From assembly GCF_018918075.1 (NCBI RefSeq), contig NZ_JAHLPW010000008.1, positions 1 through 64,000 of the forward strand: a stretch of DNA of 64,000 nt. The letters are read 5' to 3'. A program made the translations under genes and the position numbers. The notes beneath the pieces are model-generated. The model saw only the letters and a program-made list of their open reading frames with translations. It was not told the DNA's origin and did no database searches. The DNA is from Virgibacillus sp. MSJ-26. GTDB taxonomy: Bacteria; Bacillota; Bacilli; Bacillales; Amphibacillaceae. Shown here piece after piece: positions 27,442 through 35,980 of this stretch (position 1 is its first letter; each line of letters starts with the position of its first letter).

Positions 27442-29706
27442 ATGCACACGAGTGATAAAAAGTCGTTCACAGAACGTTTAAGTAACCCTAAAATGCTGAG
27501 CTTATTTATCATAAGCATGATAATCATAGGCTTTTTCTTTGCTAATTTTTTATTGCATTTTTTACAACAAGTATTATTTCTAGTAGATGATTTTGCTACA
27601 AACCCTCAAGAAGTAAACTTTTATAATTTTTCAGTTGATTGGCATCACTTTTTTATCTTTCAGAAAAAATGGATAGTATTTTACCTAGGATTTTATATTG
27701 TAATAGGAATTAGTATTGTAAAACTTCTTTACAAGATGAAAATGAATTATCAATCTATAAATAAAGGACAACATGGAACCAATGAATTTGAAAAGGTTAA
27801 AAATATGAAAAAGCAATATTTAGTAATACCTTCTAAAACAGAAGAATATGAAGGGAAGGGAGGAACAATTATTGCAGGACTCTATACTGGAAATAAATAT
27901 CAGTTATTAATCGATGACGCTCCCGTCCATACGATGGTGATTGGGATTACGCGAAGTGGTAAAGGTGAAACATTTGTTGTACCAATGATTGATGTGCAAA
28001 GCAGGGCTAGTGACAAGCCATCTATGATTGTCAACGATCCTAAAGGAGAGCTAGCAGCTGCCTCATATAAGACATTAATAGAACGTGGATATGAAGTGCA
28101 TGTCTTCAATCTGATTCAGCATGACATGAGTATGGGATTTAATCCATTACAGTTAGTTATTGATTCATGGAAGCAAGGTCGTTACAGTGAAGCACAAAAA
28201 TATGCGAATAGTGTTGCTTATAGTTTATATAATGACCCGAACGCAAAAGATCCTTTCTGGTCAAATAGTGCAAAGTCATTAGTAACAGCTATCATTCTAG
28301 CATTAACAGAAGATATGGTGAATCAAGGAAAAGAAGAACGTGTGACAATGTATTCTGTTGCTAACTTTCTTTCGACAAAAGGAAGTGACAATGACGATGA
28401 TGGCGACAATGCTTTAGATTTATTTTTCCAGGCAAGAGATGAAAATAATCCAGCAAGAATGATGTATGCAACATCGAACTTTGCAACAGGGAATACGAGA
28501 GGAAGTATTTTCAGTGTTGCGATGGATAAGTTACAAATATTCACCCTCGAACCGAATGCTAAGGTAACCGGGTATAATAGTTTGGATTTAACTAATATTG
28601 GTTTTGGAGATAAACCAATTGCTTTATTTATTGCCACACCTGATTCAGATAAATCAAATGACGTGTTGGCGAGTATGTTAATTAGTCAGCTATATAGAGT
28701 GAATTCTGAAAAAGCAACGAAAAGTAAAAGTGGAAAAATGAATAGAAATGTTCATTTCTTACTAGATGAGTTTGGTAATATGCCAACTATTGAGGGAATG
28801 GCTAGTATGGTGACAGTTGGTGCAGGGCGAGGGTTTCGCTACCACTTAATCATTCAAGCTTATTCTCAAGTGAAATCTATGTATGGAGAAGAATCAGATA
28901 CGATCATTGGAAACTGTTCCAACCAAATCTATATTTTAACCGAAGATAAAAGTACTGCCGAGCACTACTCGAGTATGTTGGGGAACAGAACGATCACGGA
29001 TGTGAGTCGAAATGGTTCCTTGCATTCATTTGATAAATCACATAGTGAATCAACTAAAGAGAGAGCGTTGCTTACTCCAGACGAATTGATGAGACTACAA
29101 GAAGGTCAATCTGTAGTAATTCGTGTGAATAAACGACAAGACGTCAAACGTAGAAAAATTGAACCAAAGCCTATATTTAATAAGAATCAAACGAAACAAA
29201 AGTTTAGATTTGAGTATTTAGCCGATGAATTTGATACTGATAAGTCTATTCTCTCTTTACCAATTGATTCTGATAAATACAATGACATGAATCTCAATGA
29301 AATGGTCTACACAGCAAAAACGCAAGATGACTTGTACTTACGTATGGCAGAACTCATGGAGAAAGATCAATTTATGAGATTGAAACGAAATGTAATGCAA
29401 GTGGAGGGAATCGCAAATAAAAAGGTATTACAAAAATGGATGAAAGAAATGGATCAATGGTCTTTCTTACATCTATTAAGTTATCTTGTTTATCGCCCGA
29501 ACATAGAAACATTGCATCTAAAATTAATCGAACCACTTCACCAATATTTACCTGAAGAAACCCTGGAGAGTTGGGAAGAGGTTATTCATGAGAAAATAGA
29601 ACAACAACTGGAGGAAAGAAAAAAACAAATAATAAGTGAACAAGCAGATGAAGAAGAAATAGATGAAGAGGATGCATTAATTCAAAAAGCAACAAAGGCA
29701 AATTAA
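27442..29706 (+). CDS. VirD4/TraG type IV coupling protein
   Basis: A 754-residue ATPase that delivers the relaxase-DNA complex to the secretion channel. Two N-terminal membrane helices (about 15-45 and 72-95) are followed by Walker A GITRSGKGET, the FNPLQ segment and Walker B FLLDEFGNMPTIEG. A long acidic, helical C-terminal extension (beyond residue about 570) is rich in Glu and Gln. AAAGGAGGAG precedes the ATG. Confidence 0.93.
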   Translation: MHTSDKKSFTERLSNPKMLSLFIISMIIIGFFFANFLLHFLQQVLFLVDDFATNPQEVNFYNFSVDWHHFFIFQKKWIVFYLGFYIVIGISIVKLLYKMKMNYQSINKGQHGTNEFEKVKNMKKQYLVIPSKTEEYEGKGGTIIAGLYTGNKYQLLIDDAPVHTMVIGITRSGKGETFVVPMIDVQSRASDKPSMIVNDPKGELAAASYKTLIERGYEVHVFNLIQHDMSMGFNPLQLVIDSWKQGRYSEAQKYANSVAYSLYNDPNAKDPFWSNSAKSLVTAIILALTEDMVNQGKEERVTMYSVANFLSTKGSDNDDDGDNALDLFFQARDENNPARMMYATSNFATGNTRGSIFSVAMDKLQIFTLEPNAKVTGYNSLDLTNIGFGDKPIALFIATPDSDKSNDVLASMLISQLYRVNSEKATKSKSGKMNRNVHFLLDEFGNMPTIEGMASMVTVGAGRGFRYHLIIQAYSQVKSMYGEESDTIIGNCSNQIYILTEDKSTAEHYSSMLGNRTITDVSRNGSLHSFDKSHSESTKERALLTPDELMRLQEGQSVVIRVNKRQDVKRRKIEPKPIFNKNQTKQKFRFEYLADEFDTDKSILSLPIDSDKYNDMNLNEMVYTAKTQDDLYLRMAELMEKDQFMRLKRNVMQVEGIANKKVLQKWMKEMDQWSFLHLLSYLVYRPNIETLHLKLIEPLHQYLPEETLESWEEVIHEKIEQQLEERKKQIISEQADEEEIDEEDALIQKATKAN

Positions 29707-29728
29707 AAAACGGAGGAGATTGTTATGT

Positions 29729-29959
29729 ATGATGGAAAAGAAATATCGAGTAGATTGGAAAGTAATTGAAGAAATCGTTGTGTTATATCGCAGTCAAGGT
29801 GGGTGGACAAAGGAACTTAATTTAGTCAGTTGGAATGGGGATCAACCTAAATATGATGTCAGATGGTGGAATGATGATAAAACAAGACTAGGCAAAGGAT
29901 TTACTTTTACCAGGGATGAATTAAAGGTGATGTATAATACTTTAACGACGATGCTTTAA
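29729..29959 (+). CDS. YdbC-like PC4-fold ssDNA-binding protein
   Basis: A 76-residue protein with GGWTKELNLVSWNGDQPKYDVRWW and GKGFTFTRDELK, the pattern of Lactococcus YdbC, a PC4-fold protein that binds single-stranded DNA. In an ICE it may protect transferred strands. The start is placed at ATG 29729 with GGAGGAG upstream; an in-frame ATG follows directly. Confidence 0.8.
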   Translation: MMEKKYRVDWKVIEEIVVLYRSQGGWTKELNLVSWNGDQPKYDVRWWNDDKTRLGKGFTFTRDELKVMYNTLTTML

Positions 29960-30038
29960 AAAACAGAAAAATATTTCAACCTTAATCCATTATTGTTATA
30001 CTGAAAATAATGAACAAGAATGGAGTTGATGGGAGAAT

Positions 30039-30578
30039 ATGAAAAGGAACGGATTAATTGGGATTATGCTACTGTCCCTGGTCTTGATTATAACTGCATG
30101 TGGCAGTAAAGCAGAGATTGGAATGAATGAAATTGATATGAAAGAATTAGAGAAAAAACTAGAGAATGAAGAATCCTTTCTATTAGTAACATTTGCAGCA
30201 AGCGAAGACGAGGTTGAAGAATCCGAGTTAGTAGAAGCGTTTGATCAAGCGTTTAATGAAAAAGAAAAGACGGCATTTTACGTGAATGTTGATGGAGAAA
30301 GCCAAGAAGCACTTGATCAATTAGGGGAAGAACACAGCCCTCCAGAGTATGACGGTGATACATGGGAGCCGAAAGATGATGGTCTTGTTTTGATTCAAGA
30401 TGGCGGTGTGATGAAAAATCCAAGAGAAACATTACTTGGCCAATCATTAATTAAAGGAACAGCAAATGACGAAGAAGGTTATGAAGGAAGCTTCTTTGAG
30501 TATATGGATGATATTGATGCAGGGATTGATAGTGCGTTAGATTTTGCTGACCGAAATGATATTGAATTAACTTATTAA
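30039..30578 (+). CDS. Predicted lipoprotein (179 aa)
   Basis: The signal peptide (MKRNGLIGIMLLSLVLIITAC) has a lipobox ending in Cys21, so the mature protein should be anchored outside the membrane. The rest is strongly acidic (many Glu and Asp) and resembles a thioredoxin-like fold only loosely; no CXXC is present. Possible roles include surface or entry exclusion, but there is no direct evidence. GGAG lies upstream of the ATG. Confidence 0.7.
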   Translation: MKRNGLIGIMLLSLVLIITACGSKAEIGMNEIDMKELEKKLENEESFLLVTFAASEDEVEESELVEAFDQAFNEKEKTAFYVNVDGESQEALDQLGEEHSPPEYDGDTWEPKDDGLVLIQDGGVMKNPRETLLGQSLIKGTANDEEGYEGSFFEYMDDIDAGIDSALDFADRNDIELTY

Positions 30579-30778
30579 TCTAAGTAATTAGTTAATGCAT
30601 GGTACTATGGCTAATTGAAGTATATTAAACTAATTGTGATCTGAATAAAAATTTCATTATAATAATTTGAAGAATGTATAAAATATAAATATTTTTAATT
30701 CAATTAAAGTTTAGGAGAATTAAAGCATTAGATTAGATGATTTTTATTCATAACGAAAGTAGAAAGGAGATATATTAA

Positions 30779-31417
30779 ATTTCTATTGTTGTAAATATTA
30801 TACTAGTGATTGTTACCCTATACGTTGCTGTGACACAATACAGGGCTAGTCATGCTCCTTTGTTAAGTGTCATTAAAGTTAACCACAGATTATCAAGAAG
30901 TGATGATTTTGGAACTCATTTTAAAGTCACAGTTAAAAATATGGGAAATGGTTTATGTTTAGATACATTTCTTCTTATTAAAGAGATTCCAAAAGAAAAA
31001 TCATTTAGGACAAAAAATAAATCTAAATTTCACCTATCAAAACCAACTAGAGAAATAGAATCAGGTGATAAGTGTGAATTTATTATTCATCAGGAAAGTA
31101 TTGATATAAGGAATATGGACGTAAAATATATGGTAGTATACATGGACTATTTTGGAAGAAAGTATTTAGCAAGTGACGTGTTCAATGGGGTGCTAAAGGA
31201 TAGCGATGGACGTGACAATAAACACTTAGAAAGATTTTCAAAAAAGGCCAAGTTTTTATTATTTTGGAGTCCGACAAAATGGAAGTATATCTATTGGAAA
31301 AGGAAAGCAATAAAACAAAGAAATACTGCTCTTGGTAAAGCTGAAAAAAGACAGAAAAATAATTCACTATTTGTAAATAGTTTTTTTGATCTCCTAAAAG
31401 ATAAAAAACTCAAATAA
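30779..31417 (+). CDS. Hypothetical protein with N-terminal membrane helix; probable ATT start
   Basis: The frame reads SIVVNIILVIVTLYVAVTQYR, a clear membrane anchor, followed by a basic soluble domain. No ATG, GTG or TTG precedes this helix in frame. A strong AAAGGAGA (30763-30770) stands eight bases before an in-frame ATT at 30779, so ATT is the likely start (as in Bacillus infC). A GTG at 30806 would remove half of the helix. Function is unknown; it is probable cargo. Confidence 0.6.
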   Translation: MSIVVNIILVIVTLYVAVTQYRASHAPLLSVIKVNHRLSRSDDFGTHFKVTVKNMGNGLCLDTFLLIKEIPKEKSFRTKNKSKFHLSKPTREIESGDKCEFIIHQESIDIRNMDVKYMVVYMDYFGRKYLASDVFNGVLKDSDGRDNKHLERFSKKAKFLLFWSPTKWKYIYWKRKAIKQRNTALGKAEKRQKNNSLFVNSFFDLLKDKKLK

Positions 31418-31470
31418 TATATTTATAGGATTTGATTTAGTATTTGTTAGTAAAAACAAGAGATTAAATT

Positions 31471-31500
31471 CTTCCAGAAAAGGGCCAAATTGTGGAATAA
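31471..31500 (+). repeat. Dispersed GGGC..GATTGT motif, copy 3
   Basis: CTTCCAGAAAAGGGCCAAAT followed by TGTGGAATAA, 53 bases after the preceding stop. Confidence 0.6.
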
Positions 31501-31579
31501 GTGAAGGCTATATAATCATTTAATTAATGTAAATCTATAAGGACTATAGTGGAGTGAAATCAGGGGAGGATGATATTTA

Positions 31580-32392
31580 GTGGAATTTGGGCAAAAGGAA
31601 GTTAAAAGGTCAATAAGAGATTTTGAGAAAAGTATTGAATTATTACAGTTTGCAGGATTTAAAGTTTATCCAACTCGAGTAAGGGAACTTATGGAATTAA
31701 TATCCCAAAACAAAGTATTGAATTTTATTATTGGTCCATATTTGTCAATGAAAGTTAACTTTGAGGATATCGAAAATGCTCCCGGCGGTGACTGGTTTGA
31801 TTTACAATTACCAGTAGATAAAGATATACAGATTGCCTATGCTTTACAGATAATGAAACGTTCATCTGAGGGTGAATTTACAATTGAAGAGTATGCTTTT
31901 CAGATATTTATTAAGAAAAAGCTCAACGATAACATTAGATTATGGAATGAACAGATTCTTTTTCCGTGTTTAGATGTTTTGGTCGATAAATTAAATGATT
32001 TAGTAGAAGATGAGGTTGAGGGTAAAGATCATGTAGAAGCAGCATCTTTGCAAGTTGTTAATTATGGAAGTATTTCCGCTAATCATGGAAATGTTGCACT
32101 TGGTAAAGATATATCACAGACAATAGAAGTTGAGGAGTTGTCCCAAGAACTTATCAAAAAGGCTTTAGAAAAAGGTTTTATTGATCAATCTCAAACTGAA
32201 GAAGTAAAAGCAACAACCGATAAGATTCTGAGTGAATTACAAGAAGTTAATCCTTCTCAAAGTAAACTCCAAGAGTTTGCTTCATATATTTATAGTATGG
32301 GCTCAAAAGGTTTGTTAAGTTTATCAACCAATGTAATAACTAACCCAAAGTGGGGAGAAGCTGTAACCGCTTTTTTGTTTAATTTGATATAA
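31580..32392 (+). CDS. Hypothetical cargo protein (270 aa)
   Basis: A soluble protein starting at GTG with GGGGAGGA upstream. About residues 165-180 read YGSISANHGNVALGKDISQ, a glycine/asparagine stretch that separates the N-terminal part from a helical C-terminal part. Similar short GN-rich linkers occur in multidomain effectors, but no domain could be assigned. It lies among other unknown genes, each followed by a copy of the dispersed motif. Confidence 0.6.
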   Translation: MEFGQKEVKRSIRDFEKSIELLQFAGFKVYPTRVRELMELISQNKVLNFIIGPYLSMKVNFEDIENAPGGDWFDLQLPVDKDIQIAYALQIMKRSSEGEFTIEEYAFQIFIKKKLNDNIRLWNEQILFPCLDVLVDKLNDLVEDEVEGKDHVEAASLQVVNYGSISANHGNVALGKDISQTIEVEELSQELIKKALEKGFIDQSQTEEVKATTDKILSELQEVNPSQSKLQEFASYIYSMGSKGLLSLSTNVITNPKWGEAVTAFLFNLI

Positions 32393-32447
32393 AGAAATTA
32401 ATGGTGCACTTCCACTAACTGGTGCAGTTGTTGAATAGAAGCTGCGC

Positions 32448-32475
32448 CTTAAACGGGCCAGATTGTCGCATAAAA
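32448..32475 (+). repeat. Dispersed GGGC..GATTGT motif, copy 4
   Basis: CCTTAAACGGGCCAGATTGT followed by CGCATAAA, 55 bases after the preceding stop. A degenerate second copy of its core, GGTGCAGTTGTTGAATAGAA, lies just upstream at 32421-32440. Confidence 0.6.
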
Positions 32476-32507
32476 TTATTTGGTAAATTTGATTGGGAGG
32501 GATATTT

Positions 32508-32933
32508 TTGAAGAAAATTATTTTATCACTTACTTTGTCTTTTTGCGCTTTACTTTTATTTGCTTGTCAATCTCAAGACAAGCAAATGACGATGTTAGAT
32601 GATATTTCATCGATTTCTATTTTTGAATCTGATGGCTATGGTGGAATAAATGAAAACTTTGTTACAACAATCGATAAGGATACAATCATATCAAGATTTG
32701 AAGAGGCTTTTAAAGATGCAGAGGGCAGGAAACAGAAAGTTGATGTCGATACTGAAAAGCCTGATTATGATATTTTAATTCGTTACGAAAATGGGGAAAC
32801 CCACGGATTACATCTTGTACTTGGGAATACAGGAGAAAAAAGCAGAGTAATGTATGTTGGTCACGAAAACAATGGTTTTGACATATCACCTGAAGGTACA
32901 AAGGGATTAAGGGGTGTCTTGAATAATCATTAA
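32508..32933 (+). CDS. Predicted lipoprotein (141 aa)
   Basis: A TTG start after GGGAGGG gives the signal peptide MKKIILSLTLSFCALLLFAC with lipobox Cys20. The short mature part is rich in charged residues and has no known domain. It could be a surface protein encoded as ICE cargo. Confidence 0.7.
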   Translation: MKKIILSLTLSFCALLLFACQSQDKQMTMLDDISSISIFESDGYGGINENFVTTIDKDTIISRFEEAFKDAEGRKQKVDVDTEKPDYDILIRYENGETHGLHLVLGNTGEKSRVMYVGHENNGFDISPEGTKGLRGVLNNH

Positions 32934-32942
32934 ATGTGTACC

Positions 32943-32969
32943 GCAATTGGGCGCGATTGTCGCATAAAG
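32943..32969 (+). repeat. Dispersed GGGC..GATTGT motif, copy 5
   Basis: GCAATTGGGCGCGATTGTCG followed by CATAAAG, nine bases after the preceding stop. Confidence 0.6.
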
Positions 32970-33037
32970 AAAACGTTTATAGTGAAAATAGTAGATAGCT
33001 CCACAACACACTAATTTTTATTATAAAAGAAATGTAA

Positions 33038-33067
33038 AGAATCCATTTTTATGGGTTCTTTTTTTAT
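33038..33067 (+). terminator. Hairpin terminator upstream of the VirB6-like gene
   Basis: AGAATCCAT (33038-33046) pairs with ATGGGTTCT (33051-33059), followed by eight T. It closes the lipoprotein transcript or attenuates the downstream transfer genes. Confidence 0.8.
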
Positions 33068-33095
33068 GCTCAAAAAAAGGTGGTGAAGATAGAAA

Positions 33096-34976
33096 ATGGA
33101 TGATGAAAAACTAAAGAAACTTTATGCAGATCTAGCCGATATCCTCGATATATCTAGTGGTTGGCTGTATGATGATCTACTCCGAAATATCGGCTGGGGA
33201 ATCATACAGATTTTAGTTTGGATTAATGATTGGATTGAAGGTGTGGCAACGCAAATCATTTCACTAGGTGGACTATATGACAATAGTGATATGAATGGGT
33301 TTATTGATATATTACAGCCACTTGCTATTGGGTTGTTTGTTGTATCAATAACTGTTTTAGGTTTTATGTTTATGCTCAACAAGGTAGAGAAAAGAAATGA
33401 AGTCGTTTTGAATATACTAATCGCGGTAAGTGTCATTGTTATTCTACCTAGTTTAATGGGGATGATGGAAGACTTGCTGCATGAAGGATTAGACGTAGTT
33501 GAGGTAGATGGAAACATCTCTGACAATGTGTTGAAAAGAAATATTGCAGACGTTAAATACTATGTAGACAGTGATTTCACTTATACAGATGGACAGAGTA
33601 AAGACACTGTAATGGGAGATGAGAATACTTTGCCACATCCTCCACATTTAATAGATAAGGATATCGGTACAAGTAATTTCACTTACGCTAATAAACTAAC
33701 GAACCCTGATTTAATTGATGTCACGGAAAAACTTGATATTTATGAAGATGAGGGATGGTTTAGCTGGACAACAGAAGATTGGGTCAAAGACTTAACAAAT
33801 GATCAAAAAGAGTTTTTGAAAAACAGACTGGTTCAGAATGGAGATGGTACTTCTCGAATTGGAGAGCTTAATAAAAATGCTGTTCCTGCAACAAATTTAG
33901 GGCAGCAAAGCTATTATCGTTACCACGTCAATTGGAAAATAGCTATAGCTATTCTGGCAGTAACGGCATTTGCCTTAATCATTACGACATTAAAGATTGG
34001 TCGTGCGATGTTTGATTTGGCCTTTCATCAAATCTATGCAATGTTCACGGCATCGACAGATATTACAGGTGGGCAACGACTGAAAAAAGTATTAACGGAA
34101 ATAGTGAGTACTTTTGCAGTTATCTTTGTCATGATCGTACTTTTGAAATTGTTCATTATATATGCACAATGGGCAAATGATTTAGAAGAAGAAATTGGAA
34201 TGGTTGGTGTGATTATCTTGCTTATTGCTGGTGCATGGGCATTGATTGATGCACCTGATATTGTTCAAAGAACGTTGGGCATTGATGCTGGACTTCGTTC
34301 AGGATGGCAAGCAATGATGGGAGCTTATGCTGGTACGAAGGTAGCTGGTGCTGGCGCATCCATGGCAGGTAAAGGAGCAGGAAAAGTTGTTAAGACAGGA
34401 GGAAAAGCAGCTGGAAGTGCAGGTGCTGGAGGCGTTGGTATGTACAAAGGAATGAGAGATGGCAAGCGAAACGGAAGCGTGAAACCTGTTCCGCCACGTA
34501 GTCCAAACAAAGGTACCTCCGAAGATAAGCAACAGTTTTCAACAAATACGATAAATAATCCAAACGCTTCAAGAGCTAATAATACTCCAGTAAATGGATC
34601 AAGTACTATTCCAACAAAACCTAGCTCACATGGCTCAAGCACTCCAACTGAGCCACATGTAAATACAAAGTCTATCAGCGCGAGTAATGCTACAAATAGT
34701 AGTGTTGGGAAAACATCGACTACTCCAAATCAGTCCACTCCCGTTGTGAACACAGGTAAGCAAGGGCATATTCACCCACAACGGAAACATACCCTTTTAG
34801 GCGGTAATCGAACTGCGCAGCGTGCTGGACACTTTCTATCACGAGCACATAATACGGGATATGATATCGGACAAAAAATGAACCAATTTAAAGGGAAAAT
34901 ACAGCAGGCTAAACAAGTGAAAATCGAAAAAAGGGGGCTGAGATCTGATGAAATACGAGATACCGAAAGAGATTAA
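33096..34976 (+). CDS. pLS20_p028-type large conjugation membrane protein (VirB6-like)
   Basis: A 626-residue polytopic protein. Two hydrophobic segments occupy residues 70-130. Further ones lie at about 280-305 (WKIAIAILAVTAFALIITTLKIG), 345-365 and 375-395, and a long Gly/Ala- then Ser/Thr/Pro/Asn-rich hydrophilic tail follows. This architecture matches the VirB6/TrbL-like channel protein of pLS20-type systems. AAAGGTGGTG lies upstream. It overlaps the next gene by 29 bases. Confidence 0.8.
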   Translation: MDDEKLKKLYADLADILDISSGWLYDDLLRNIGWGIIQILVWINDWIEGVATQIISLGGLYDNSDMNGFIDILQPLAIGLFVVSITVLGFMFMLNKVEKRNEVVLNILIAVSVIVILPSLMGMMEDLLHEGLDVVEVDGNISDNVLKRNIADVKYYVDSDFTYTDGQSKDTVMGDENTLPHPPHLIDKDIGTSNFTYANKLTNPDLIDVTEKLDIYEDEGWFSWTTEDWVKDLTNDQKEFLKNRLVQNGDGTSRIGELNKNAVPATNLGQQSYYRYHVNWKIAIAILAVTAFALIITTLKIGRAMFDLAFHQIYAMFTASTDITGGQRLKKVLTEIVSTFAVIFVMIVLLKLFIIYAQWANDLEEEIGMVGVIILLIAGAWALIDAPDIVQRTLGIDAGLRSGWQAMMGAYAGTKVAGAGASMAGKGAGKVVKTGGKAAGSAGAGGVGMYKGMRDGKRNGSVKPVPPRSPNKGTSEDKQQFSTNTINNPNASRANNTPVNGSSTIPTKPSSHGSSTPTEPHVNTKSISASNATNSSVGKTSTTPNQSTPVVNTGKQGHIHPQRKHTLLGGNRTAQRAGHFLSRAHNTGYDIGQKMNQFKGKIQQAKQVKIEKRGLRSDEIRDTERD

Positions 34977-35322
34977 ATCCAAACCTAAAATTATGGGATT
35001 AGAAATGAGAGAGCTAGTCATTATTTTGATTAGCTCCCTTTTATTATTAACTGTTTTGCGTGAGTTAGTGCACAGTCTATTTATACTTTTTTATTTTGGT
35101 GTTGCTATTTTGGGCATGATTTATTCGTTTTTACCGAGTGGTAACAATCCTGGAAAACGAAACTATGAATCGATTGTATTGATGTTCAGACATAAAACAG
35201 GTGTTTATCATGCAATGGATAAAAACGAGATTGCTAATGAACAAATTCAGATGGAAAGGGGGACAAACCATCCTAATGAAACCCTTAAAATGGATCAAGA
35301 CAAGCATGAAAAAGCCAGTTAA
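34948..35322 (+). CDS. VirB3/PrgI-like membrane protein (DUF5592-like)
   Basis: A 124-residue protein starting YEIPKEIKSKPKIMGLEMRELVI, with two adjacent membrane helices (about 24-40 and 45-62), like the PrgI/VirB3-type partner of VirB4. It overlaps the genes on both sides (29 and 47 bases), which indicates coupling within the secretion operon. AAAAGGGGGCTGAG precedes the ATG. Confidence 0.75.
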   Translation: MKYEIPKEIKSKPKIMGLEMRELVIILISSLLLLTVLRELVHSLFILFYFGVAILGMIYSFLPSGNNPGKRNYESIVLMFRHKTGVYHAMDKNEIANEQIQMERGTNHPNETLKMDQDKHEKAS

Positions 35323-35968
35323 CGTTTGGAAAGGTAAGTTCTCAAGAAAGCATACGAGGAAGAAAATTTCTATAAAAAAAATCAAACTGTTCCAGCAAAT
35401 TAAACAAAAATTAGCAAAACGAAAAGCATTACAACAAGACATGAAAACACAAGGTAAAAAACCGAACATGCTAAAGCAAACGTCTCAAATTCTTCCTTTT
35501 ATGCAGATTCATGATGATTATATTTTATTAAAAGATGGAGTAATGGATATATATCAAGTGCAAACTAAAAATATTCATGCATTAAATGATGTTGATCTCA
35601 ATTACTTATTGTTAAATCGATCACAGTTTTTAAGAAGTTACTTCCGTTCGTTTAAGGAAGTCATCTTAAATTTTCCAACGAATACAGAGCTGCAACGTGC
35701 TTATTGGTTGAGAAAGAAACAACAGGCCACAAATACGTCGCGCATAAAATATATTGAACAAAAGTTATTTGAATTTGAATTTTTGGAGAGGGAGCGTTAT
35801 AACCGGGAGTTTTTTATGTTCGTGTATGCAGGCGATAAAGAAGAATTAGTGGATAGAAAACATGATTGTAAGCAAGGCATGCAGAATTCTTTTCCACTAC
35901 TAGAAATATCCAAAGATAAGAAAGAACAAGTACTATTTCTGTTAAATAATCAAAATACACAAATATGA
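35276..35968 (+). CDS. Conjugation protein upstream of VirB4 (N-terminal VirB4-like accessory)
   Basis: A roughly 230-residue basic soluble protein. The middle (QILPFMQIHDDYILLKDGVMDIYQVQTKNIHALNDVDLNYLLLNRSQFLRSYF) resembles the N-terminal, non-ATPase part of VirB4/TraC proteins. The start is uncertain: ATG 35276 follows AAAGGGGG, but further in-frame ATGs exist. Directly followed by VirB4, it is likely a component of the same ATPase assembly. Confidence 0.65.
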   Translation: MKPLKWIKTSMKKPVNVWKGKFSRKHTRKKISIKKIKLFQQIKQKLAKRKALQQDMKTQGKKPNMLKQTSQILPFMQIHDDYILLKDGVMDIYQVQTKNIHALNDVDLNYLLLNRSQFLRSYFRSFKEVILNFPTNTELQRAYWLRKKQQATNTSRIKYIEQKLFEFEFLERERYNREFFMFVYAGDKEELVDRKHDCKQGMQNSFPLLEISKDKKEQVLFLLNNQNTQI

Positions 35969-35980
35969 AAGGTGAGATAG

